Shown here in pieces: positions 1-9,900 of a stretch of DNA of 19,962 bases (the first letter of the stretch is position 1; every line of letters begins with the position of its first letter). Origin of the DNA: GCA-002715885 sp045561575 (GTDB lineage: Bacteria; Bacteroidota; Bacteroidia; Flavobacteriales; BACL11); contig JBJKXM010000001.1 in assembly GCA_045561575.1 (NCBI GenBank), positions 1 through 19,962 of the forward strand, in the 5' to 3' direction. Both the position numbers and the translations under genes were made by a program. The notes below the pieces were generated by a model that was not told where the DNA came from, did not search any database, and worked only from the letters and a program-made list of their open reading frames with translations.

Positions 1-391
1 AAAACTGGAACTTTACCGACCTGTCAAAAGTAACTGCAGGAACTGTAATCGTGTTTGTGCCAAGGGTCATCGCTATAGCAGGACCAAAGAACCAATTTCC
101 ATTGGCTGTGGTTTTAGCTACCCTAAAACTTGAGCCACTTGCTGTATCCGTTACATTCATAGTAAAGGTTTGAGCGCCTTGACTAATTGCTCCGTCAGCA
201 AGTGTGGTGGCTACCAAAACATAGGGCCAAGAAGTAGGGCCTGCAACAAAATCACTACACGTACTTATTAATGAAGTGGTTTGAGTAAACACATTAAAAG
301 AACTAGCTGTAAAAACAGCCAATATTAATAATGATTTGAGTTTTTTTGATATTTCCGAAAAGGAAAAATTATTTGCCGAAATTGTATTCAT
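1..391 (-). CDS. Secreted protein with an N-terminal D module, partial (3' part off the left edge)
   Basis: Reading the minus strand from the ATG at 391-389 gives 130 open codons to the window edge. The N-terminus (residues 1 to about 37) has a polar stretch, then a hydrophobic segment (SLLILAVFTASSF) and a Q just after the likely cleavage point (VFTQ), so I read it as a signal peptide of somewhat long type. The mature part starts TTSLIS and contains GAISQGAQTFTMNV and TANGNWFFGP. These match module D of the giant protein encoded at 996-11183, which has two copies. The function of module D is unknown to me; it looks like a compact beta-rich extracellular domain. The gene is divergent from the small RNA and the giant gene. 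A second ATG at 398 is out of frame. The C-terminus and any sorting domain lie outside the window. Confidence 0.8.
   Translation of the reverse strand, partial: MNTISANNFSFSEISKKLKSLLILAVFTASSFNVFTQTTSLISTCSDFVAGPTSWPYVLVATTLADGAISQGAQTFTMNVTDTASGSSFRVAKTTANGNWFFGPAIAMTLGTNTITVPAVTFDRSVKFQF
150..193. repeat. 44-bp inverted repeat partner of 3570-3613
   Basis: The reverse complement of 150-193 equals 3570-3613 at 43 of 44 positions; the single difference is C versus T. It lies in the best conserved part of module D (GAISQGAQTFTMN) in both genes. The similarity at the protein level extends over about 90 residues, with more DNA differences outside this core. The two copies face each other about 3.4 kb apart, so recombination between them could invert the interval. 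Confidence 0.85.
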
Positions 392-666
392 AAAACATAT
401 TTTGGTTAGTTAAATATAAATGTTGTTTTAACAAGCAATTGAAAAAAGAAAGTGTATCAAGATGATAAATTGACCTAATTTCTTTGTTAAAATTTAATAA
501 CTATTACAAATCTAAGAATAGATTTTAAAATTTCACAGCTATTCATTCTTCTTTTTAAAACAAATTTTCTTTTTAGTAAATATACTCAGCCACAATAGCT
601 TTTTCATAAAATAAGAATGAAAAAAGCTTAGGCAAGAAAAAAATTTAAAAAATTATTCAAAAAAGC
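392..666. other. AT-rich intergenic stretch without a gene
   Basis: No open frame with coding character is seen here. It holds the divergent promoter candidate, a TTGTT-TT-AACAA inverted repeat (423-434), and a TAGTAAATATACT sequence (574-586) resembling the palindrome TAGTAAATTTACTA at 915-928. It also holds the first copy (620-636) of an imperfect direct repeat AAAAAAGCTT(A)GGnAAG whose second copy (659-674) overlaps the -33 element of the small RNA promoter. The direct repeat could be a regulator site; this is inference. Confidence 0.5.
411..438 (-). promoter_or_regulatory. Candidate promoter of the divergent gene
   Basis: On the minus strand, TTG (438-436) is followed after 17 bases by TATATTTA (418-411). 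This matches the Bacteroidota form TTG-N17-23-TAnnTTTG at all but the last base. It would put the transcript start only about 13 bases before the ATG at 391. The region is so AT-rich that a chance match is possible. Confidence 0.35.
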
Positions 667-696
667 TTGGTAAGTGTGTTTTTTACACTAACTTTG
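667..696 (+). promoter_or_regulatory. Bacteroidota-type promoter of the small RNA
   Basis: TTG (667-669), a 19-base spacer, then TAACTTTG (689-696), an exact match to TAnnTTTG. This is the most convincing promoter in the window by sequence. Transcription should begin near 702-704. An imperfect inverted repeat, AGTGT (673-677) and ACACT (685-689), lies inside the spacer and could be an operator. Confidence 0.7.
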
Positions 697-702
697 TTGT
701 TG

Positions 703-814
703 TAATTTCTTAAAACCAAAAAAAATGGTTAAGGTTTGTTGGCCAAGCAACAATTGTGTTTTAGTTTAGGTGCTTTAACGAGTGCGGCAAAGGGGTTCTT
801 GGCAACCCCTTTTT
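703..814 (+). ncRNA. Candidate structured small RNA, about 110 nt
   Basis: The segment lies between an exact-consensus promoter (667-696) and an intrinsic terminator (789-814), with no long open frame. Visible pairings are TTGTTG (736-741) with CAACAA (748-753); GTTAAGG (728-734) with CTTTAAC (773-779, one G-U), which encloses that hairpin; and the terminator stem. An alternative hairpin AACCA (714-718) with TGGTT (726-730) would compete with the long-range stem, so two states are possible. A 14-codon frame (725-769, starting MVKVCWPS) could instead make this a leader peptide attenuator. I do not recognise it as SRP RNA (no GGAAG tetraloop region), tmRNA or a riboswitch class. A 6S-like or lineage-specific RNA is possible. 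The exact 5' end is estimated from the promoter. Confidence 0.55.
789..814 (+). terminator. Intrinsic terminator of the small RNA
   Basis: Stem AAAGGGGTT (789-797) pairs with AACCCCTTT (804-812) around a 6-base loop CTTGGC, and the T run continues to 814. The stem is GC-rich in very AT-rich surroundings, so it is unlikely by chance. It ends the small RNA or, if that is a leader, attenuates transcription into the giant gene 180 bases further on. Confidence 0.8.
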
Positions 815-914
815 GCTTATCTTTTTTTTAGATTTTAGCAATATTTTTATACACCAAAAAGACCGAAAAAAAAAGCATTGCAACATAATTCTTAAAAAAA
901 AATTAATTCTTCTC

Positions 915-956
915 TAGTAAATTTACTAAGTGTATTTTGTTCACAAAGTATCTTTT
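915..956 (+). promoter_or_regulatory. Promoter and operator-like region of the giant gene, sharing a box with the second operon
   Basis: TAGTAAATTTACTA (915-928) is a perfect 14-bp palindrome. It runs into ACTAAGTGTATTTTG (925-939), then TATCTTTT (949-956), a 7/8 match to TAnnTTTG without a good TTG at the usual distance. The same order, GTAAA-TTTAC then ACTAAGTnnATTTTG then TATCTTT, recurs at 11281-11313 before the next gene group. The resemblance suggests shared control of the two scaffold genes. Which T-rich element is the true -7 box cannot be told from sequence. Confidence 0.5.
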
Positions 957-995
957 TTTTTAAATTTAGAGATTCAAAAACAAAAACAAGTTATT

Positions 996-3900
996 ATGAA
1001 AAATTTTACTAATCTTTTAGTTACACTTTTAATGTCTTTTGCATTCACTTTTGTGAGCGCTCAAACATATGATGTAACCTTTAGGGTTGACATGAAAAAT
1101 GTTGATCCAACAACTTTTACAACTCCAGAAGTTAACGGAACTTTTAACGGATGGTGTGGTAACTGTAATGCCATGTCTGATGCAGATGGTGACAACATTT
1201 GGGATATTACTATTCCTCTTGCTGACGGAACCTATGAGTTCAAATACTCTGCAGATGTATGGACAATACAAGAAAACTTAACTCCGGGTGACCCTTGTGT
1301 CATAACAACCGGACCTAACACCAACAGAACGCTGGTTGTTGCGGGATCAAATGTAGATCTTGGAACCGTTTGTTGGGAATCGTGCGACGAATGTCCAAAC
1401 GATTTAATCCTTCAAGGTGTTACCGATTTTACAATTCCGGACAACGGCTATGGAGTTTCTGGTGCTCAAGGTAAAGCCATTCATGTTAGGGCAACAGCAG
1501 ACATAGCGGATCTTAGTGTCTACGGAATTGGTGTTGCTAATAACGGAGGCGGAACTGATGGTCAAGAATATACTTTTGATGCTATTTCTGTTTTAGCTGG
1601 TGATGACATTTTAGTTGCAAGATCGCTTACAGCTATGAGTGACTATTTAACCACTTGCTACACTGAGTTTGATCATGTGCTTTTAGCAACTAGCTCAATC
1701 TCTCAAAATGGAGATGATGCTATTGAATTATTCTACAACGGAAATGTAATAGAGACTTATGGTGATATTAATGTTGATGGGACTGGAGAGGTTTGGGAAT
1801 ATTTAGATGCTTGGGCATATAAAGATGCTGCTGGTTCGGTAACGTTTGATGGTGGAAACTGGACGGTTGCTACTCCAAACTGTACTGACGGATCTACCAC
1901 GATGTGGGATGCGTCTTGTATTTATCCAATGTGCCCGTTAAATCAAATTGACCTTCCAATTTCTTGGGATGATCCTCTAACAGATTATACAGTTACTGAT
2001 TTTGGCGGGAATGCCTCAACAGTTATTGTTGATCCTGCTGGGCTAAGAGGAAATATTTTACAAAGCGAAAAAACTTCTGGAGCTCAAACATGGGCTGGTA
2101 CAACTCTTGGGACTGGTTCTGGTTTTGCAACTGCGATTCCTTTTGTTAGTGGAGCAACTACAATGACAGCTCACGTATATTCCCCAGCAGTTGGAACAGC
2201 TATAAGATTAAAAGCTGAAGATGCTAGTGACCCAACAAAATCTGTTGAAACTCAAGTCACATCTACTATAGCAAATGATTGGGAAATAATTGTTTTTGAC
2301 TTTGCAAACCACGTATCTGGTACTGCACAGATTGATTTTTCATATACCTATGACAAGCTTAGTATTTTTTATGACTTTGGAAATGGTGGGGCTGGTGATC
2401 TGTTCTATTTAGATGAAGTATTATTTGGAGGTTCTACTTCTGGAACTCCTGGTTGTACTGATCCATTAGCTTCAAACTACGACAACTCAGCAACTGTTGA
2501 TGATGGTTCATGTGTTTATGCTGTAACATTTAATGTTGACATGAATTGTGAGCCTGCAGGTTCATTTACAACTCCAAACTTAGAAAGTCCTGTTTACGGA
2601 TGGTGTGGAGGATGTATTGCATTAACTGATGCTGATGGAGACGGGGTTTGGTCAGTTACTCTTGACTTACCTCTTGGAACTTTTGAATATAAGTACGCTG
2701 TTGACAGTTGGGCTGGTCAAGAAGACTTAGTTGATGATATGATTGCTGGAGGGACTTGTGCTCCAGTTACTGATTACGCAACTTATGCAAATAGGCAGGT
2801 TACTGTCGTTGCTGGTTTAACAACAGCTGACACTTATGGTTCTTGTGATCCTTGTGTGCTTGGTTGTACAGACCCTACCTCACTAAATTATGACCCATTA
2901 GCGACAACTGATGACGGATCGTGTTTTGTACCTATGGTTGATTTATTCTTCTCAGAATATGCTGAAGGGTCAAGTAATAACAAGTACTTTGAAATTTATA
3001 ACCCAACAGCAAATACAGTTGACTTATCTCACTATGCTTATCCAAACGTTTCTAACGCCCCTTCAACTCCTGGCGTTCATGAATACTGGAACACTTTTGC
3101 TGCGGGTGCTCAAATTTTACCAAATGATGTTTATGTAGTAGCTCACGGCTCAGCAGATGCGTCAATTTTAGCTGAAGCTGACGAGACTTTCAATTATTTA
3201 AGTAATGGAGATGATGGTTTTGCTTTAGTTTATGGTATTGAAACTAGCTATACAATTATGGACTGGTTAGGTAACTGGGACGGAGATCCGGGTGCTGGTT
3301 GGGATGTTGCTGGAATTACTGAGGCAACTAAAGACCACACTTTAGTAAGAAAGTGTGATGTAACAGCTGGAAATACTAGCTGGACAAGTTCTGCTGGAAC
3401 AGACTCATTAAATTCTGAGTGGACAGTATATCCTCAAAATACTTGGACTTACGTAGGTTCTCATGTAACTCCTTGTCCTGGGCCTACATCATTAATAAGT
3501 GATTGCGATGAATTTACGGCAGGACCTACTGCTTGGCCTTATGTGCTTGAAGCTGTAAATGTTAGTGCTGGAGCAATTAGTCAAGGTGCTCAAACCTTTA
3601 CTATGAATGTAACAAACTTGCCTTCAGGTGGGGCAACATTTAGAGTTGCAAAAACAACAGCAAATGGAAACTGGTTCTTCGGGCCTGCACAAACAATGAC
3701 ACTCGGTTCAAACAGTATTACTGTAGCTGCTGTTACTTTTAATAGAACAGTTAAATTCCAATTCTCAACTGGAGATGTTGAATTTGATGCTTTAACTGTG
3801 AACGGAGTTTCTACAAATTGCCTTACTCCTCCACCGCCGCCACTTACATCATTAATAAGTGATTGTGACGAATTTACGGCAGGACCTACTGCTTGGCCTT

Positions 3901-6900
3901 ATATCCTTGAGGCTGTAAATATTAGCGCTGGAGCAATTAGTCAAGGAGCCCAAACCTTTACTATGAATGTAACAAACTTACCTTCAGGAGGGGCGAACTT
4001 TAGAGTTGCTAAAACAACAGCAAATGGAAACTGGTTCTTCGGGCCTTCAACAGCAATGACGCTTGGTTCAAACAGCGTCACTGTAGCTGCTGTTACTTTT
4101 AACAGAACTGTTAAATTCCAATTCTCAGCTGGAGATGTAGAGTTTGATGCTTTAAGCTTAAATGGAGTAGCTTCAGGATGTGTTGCTGTTCCTGTTCCTG
4201 GTTGTACAGATCCTAATTATGATAATTATGATGCCAGCGCTACAGTTGATGACGGAAGTTGTGCAAACTCATACACTTTAAATATGTTTGACTCTTGGGG
4301 AGATGGGTGGAATGGAAACACTTGGACTGCAACAGCAACAGCAAGTGGTACTGTCTATGGTCCTTATACAATTTCTAGCGGTTCTACTGGATCAGAAACC
4401 TTCTCTTCTGCAGATTTATGCTTTACTGTAGTTTGTGATTTTGGTTCTTTCCAGAGTGAAGTTTCTTGGGACCTTCTAGATGGTTCAGGAGCAACAATAT
4501 TAAATGGTGGCGCTCCTTATTCAGGAACTTTCGGAACTTGTACTTATGGTTGTACTGATCCTAATTTTGATAATTATGATCCTACCGCAGATCTTGATGA
4601 TGGAAGCTGCACAAACACTTATACTCTTCTGATGACTGATTCTTGGGGAGATGGGTGGAATGGAAATGAGTGGAGTGCAACAAACACATCTACAGGAACT
4701 GTTTATGGTCCTTACACTATATTAACAGGTTCATCTGGATCAGCAACATTCACTTCTTCAGATTTAGAAACATTATGTCATCTTGTTGTATGTGATGGCG
4801 GTTCTTTCCCTGGAGAAGTTTCTTGGGACCTACAAGATGGTTCTGGAACTTCTGTGTTAGCTGGTGGTGCTCCATACACTGGAACAACTGGAACTTGTAC
4901 ATATGGTTGTACTGATGCAAATGCTTCAAACTATGATGCAACTGCTGATATTGACGACGGAAGTTGTTCATACGGACCTTGTGCCGCTACAACTCCTTAT
5001 CACGAAACATTTAGTACTGGATTACTTCCTGTTGGAGTTTGTACTCCAAACCAATGGGCAATAAGTGCAGTTGCTGGTGATGGCTGGAGATTTACTGGAA
5101 ACCCTGGTTATAATGCAAGTACTTCTTCTGGAAATAACAGAAATCAAGGTGAGTTTGCATGGATCGATTTTTCAGGAGGTGATATAGACCCTGTTCTAGA
5201 GGTTGAAGATGTTGATGTTTCTGCATTAACAACTCCTGGTCTTGCTATTGATTACTTTAGTGATTTAGGAACATATACTTGTGATAACAATATCCTTCAC
5301 ATTGAAGCTTATGATGGAACTAATTGGGTAAACATTTCTTCATTACAATTAAATGCAACTGGATGGAACACGTACTACTTCTCTCTTGCAGGAATGGCAA
5401 ATGCAACAACAGGTTTCATGGAAATTAGATTTAGAGGTGAAAGTAGTGGTCAAACTTGTGATTACTATAATGACCTTCTTTTAGATGATGTTAAGTTTGA
5501 AAACGTTACTCTAGGTTGTACTGATCCTTCTTACGATAATTATGATGCTTCGGCGCAAGCTAATGATGGTAGCTGTGCAATGAACTATACATTATATATG
5601 TTTGATTCATTTGGTGATGGTTGGAATGGAAACACATGGACTGCAACTGGATTAAATTCAGGAACTGTTTATGGGCCATTTACTGTTGCTTCTGGTGTGT
5701 CAGACACAGCAATATTCTCTTCAGGAGATATGTGTTTTGACATTGTTTGTGATGGAGGTTCTTGGCAAACTGAAGTTAGTTGGGATTTACACGTTTCAGG
5801 TTCAAGCATCTTAACTGGAGGAGCTCCTTACTCTGGTAGTTATAACAATGGTTGCGCTACTGGATGTAATGATCCTATAGCAAACAATTATGATCCGCTT
5901 GCTGTAGTTAATGACGGAAGCTGTTTATATGGGTGTATTGACACTGACACTACTGAAAGTTTTGAAAGCGGTCTAAATGCTTGGGAACAAGATGCTACTG
6001 ATAATTTTGATTGGAGCGGAAATACTGGCTCTACTCCATCTAGTAGTACTGGGCCAACTTCAGCATTTGATGGTGTTTCTTACCTATTCACTGAATCAAG
6101 CGGAAACTATGGTAATACTGCAAATCTAACTCTAGATTGTTTTGACCCAACAACATTCTCTAGCGCGACGTTTATTTTCGCATACCACATGTATGGATCT
6201 GCTATGGGAACGCTTAATGTTGATGTTTCTGATGATGGAGGATTAACATGGACAAATGTTTGGACATTATCTGGAGACCAAGGAAATCAATGGAACGAAG
6301 CTATTATTGATTTAAGCACCTACACATCTCAACTTTCGTTAAGAATTCAAGGGATTACTGGTACTTCTTTCACTTCTGATATGGCTATTGATTATTTAAG
6401 ACTTCAAGAAGCTCCATTAGCAGGATGTACTGATCCTAATGCTACAAACTATGATCCTAATGCTAACCTAGATGATGGTTCTTGTACATATATAAGTGGT
6501 TGTACTAACACGCTGGCTGATAACTATGACCCTCTAGCTTATTTAGATGATGGCTCATGTACATACTCAGGCTGTACTAACCTAACACTATATATGAACG
6601 ATTCATTTGGTGATGGTTGGAATGGAAACACTTTAACTATAACTGGATCAAACGGTTATAGCTATGGAAGTTACACTATAGCTACTGGATCTGCAGATAC
6701 GGCATATCTCTGTTTACCAGACGATTGCTTCACTGTTTCTTGTGATGGTGGTTCTTGGCAAGGTGAGGTTTCTTGGGATATTGTTGATGATGCAGGTGGC
6801 GCTACAGTTCTTACTGGAGGGGCTCCTTTCACTGGATCTTTCTGTACTCCTGTTATATATGGATGTACTGACCCAACAGCATGTCTATATGACCCAACAG

Positions 6901-9900
6901 CAAACATTGATGATGGCTCATGTACTTACGGAGACTGGTTTACAGTTAATATGTACGATTCTTGGGGTGATGGTTGGAACGGAAACCACTTAGACCTAAT
7001 TGATACTTCAGGAGCTTTAGTGTTTACAACGACATTAAGTTCTCTTGACGGTGCTTTTGCAACAGATTCTTTCTGCTTAGATATTCTTTCATCTTGTTAT
7101 ACTGTATTCTGTGGTGACGGTGCTTGGCAATCAGAAGTTTCCTGGGAAATTGTAGATGCAACAGGAACTATCTTGCTTTCAGGAGGCGCTCCATATAACG
7201 GAACATTTGGAACTTGCGTGTATGGATGTACTGATCCAACTGCAATAAATTATGATGCGGCTGCAACTGTTGATGACGGAAGCTGTACATCATGTGATAT
7301 TATGACACTAATCATGAATGATTCATGGGGAGATGGATGGAATGGAAACAGATGGCAATTAGTTGATTTATCTGGAAACATTTACTATGACACTACATTA
7401 ACGTCTGGTTCTACCGACACAATATCTGTGTGTGTATTAGCTGGAAATTGTTATGAAGTTGTTGTAGACGGCGGGTCATTCCAATCAGAAGTAAGTTGGA
7501 CTTTAGCTGACGCTTCAGGAACAACAGTTCTTTCTGGTGGTGCTCCTTATTCAGGAAACTATGTAGGAACGGGCTGTGTTTACGGTTGTACTGAGCCTTT
7601 AGCTGATAACTATGACGCAACAGCCAACTTAGACGATGGTTCTTGTTCATACGCTTCTTGTATATCTGCCGATACTACTGAAAGTTTTGAGGGAACATTA
7701 GGTTCTCCAAGTGTTTGGGTTCAATCAACAGATGATGATTTAGACTGGACGCCTTGGTCAGGAGGAACACCTTCTTTTGGAACGGGTCCTTCTGCTGCAT
7801 TTGACGGATTAAACTATGCTTACGTTGAAACATCAAGCCCTGCAACTTTAGGTCAAACAGCAAGTGTTTACACTCCTTGTGTTGACTTGTCTGCATGGAA
7901 CAACCCATCACTTGTGTTTGCATACCATATGTATGGTTCCGCAATGGGAACGCTAATGGTTGAGGTTTCCGATGATGGTGGTTTAAGCTGGGATTCTGTC
8001 TGGGCTCTATCTGGAGACCAAGGAGACCAATGGTTTGAAACAGGTGTTGATTTAGGTGCTTATTCAGGAACAGTTGCTGTTAAATTTACTGGTATTGTTG
8101 GTTCAAGCTTTACTAGTGATTTTGCTCTAGATATGGTAAGATTTGAAGAGCTTCCTGTATTTGCTTGTATGGATCCTAACGCATCTAACTACGACCCAAC
8201 TGCAACTAATGATGATGGTTCGTGTTTATATGCTACAACATTTAATGTTGATATGGGATGTGTAGCTCCTGGTTCATTTACTTCAGTATCTGTAGAAAGT
8301 CCTGACTTATCATGCTACGGAGGATGTATTACTTTATCTGACCCTGATGGTGATGATATATGGAGTGTAACTTTAGATTTAACTCCTGGAAACTACATTT
8401 ACCTATATGCTATTGACAACAACTCATCACAAGAAAACCTTGTAGATGACATGTTAAATGGTGCAACTTGTGCTCCATATACTGACTTCTTCTCATATGC
8501 AAATAGAGAGATAATTGTTGGAACAGTGTCTACTACTGCTGATGACACTTATGGTTCTTGTGATCCATGTGTTAGAGGTTGTATGGATCCTGCTGCTAAC
8601 AATTACGATTCTTTAGCTCAGGTTGATAACGGAACATGTGAGTATGATGTAACTTTTGTTGTAGATATGAACTGCTACGCAGGAACATTTACAACTCTTG
8701 CTGCAACAGGTCCTGCTGATAACTGGTCGGGAAATACATACTTATTAACTGATGCTGACGGAGATAATGTTTGGGAGGGAACATATAGTGTAACAAATGA
8801 TTTTGTTTACATGTATGTTGTTGACACTTGGGCTGACTCTGAATTTAGCGGTCTATTTAACGAAATGTTGAATGGAACAAATTCATGTGCGCCTTACACA
8901 GACAACTTATCATATGCTTATAGAATGGCGGCATCGCCTTCAACAACTTCTGATACTTATGGACAATGTGCTCCATGTGTTCAAGGTTGTACTGACGCAT
9001 TAGCTTCTAATTTTGATGCAAATGCTCAGGTTGATGATGGTTCATGTTTATATGCAACAACATTTAATGTTGATATGAATTGCGAGGCTGTTGGTTCATT
9101 TACTTCAGTTAACTTAGAGAGCCCATTATTTGGGTGGTGTGGTGGTTGTGTACCATTAACTGATCCTGATGGAGATGGTGTTTGGTCTGTTACTTTAGAC
9201 TTAGCTTTAGGAAACTTTGAGTATAAGTATGCTGTTGATGGTTGGACAGGGCAAGAAAACCTAGTTGATGATATGCAAAATGGCGCTTCTTGTGCTCCAA
9301 TAACTGACTACTTTTCGTATGCAAATAGATTAATCTCAGTTACACCGGGAACGTCAACAAGTGATACGTACGGTTCTTGTGATCCTTGTTTAGTTGTTTA
9401 TGGGTGTACAGATGCTGGTGCAACAAACTATTATGCTGGAGCAACTAACGATGATGGTTCGTGTTTATATTCAACTACGTTTAATGTTGATATGAATTGT
9501 GAGTCTGCTGGATCGTTTGGATATGTTCACTTAGAAAGTCCTTCTTTTGGATGGTGTGGTGGTTGTGTGCCAATGACTGATCCTGATGGTGATGGTGTTC
9601 ACTCTGTTACTGTTGATCTTCCTGCAGGAAACTTTGAATATAAGTATGCTGTTGATGGTTTTGCTGGTCAAGAAAATCTTATTGACGATATGGTAGGTGG
9701 TGCTTCTTGTGCGCCAATTACAGACTATTTTTCTTATGCTAATAGGCTTTTTAATGTTAATAATGAATATACTTATTCTCCTGAATTAGTTGTTAACGGT
9801 GATTTTGAAAATGGAAGTGTTCCATGGGTTGTTGGAAACGGTTGGCTAGTTACCGGAGGAGTTCTTTATAGCTTAGGTGATCCTTTGTATTATAATTACG

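Noticed and set aside
703..814. SRP RNA, tmRNA or a known riboswitch
   Set aside because: The conserved SRP apical loop sequence, a tmRNA tRNA-like domain and any riboswitch core that I know are absent.
930..995. In-frame GTG start extending the giant protein by 22 residues
   Set aside because: The extension lies in the promoter-like box and precedes an obvious signal peptide that begins at the ATG at 996.
3486..4181. Assembly duplication of module D
   Set aside because: The copies differ at about 13 residues and at many silent positions and are joined by a distinct proline-rich linker, so they are real paralogous modules.
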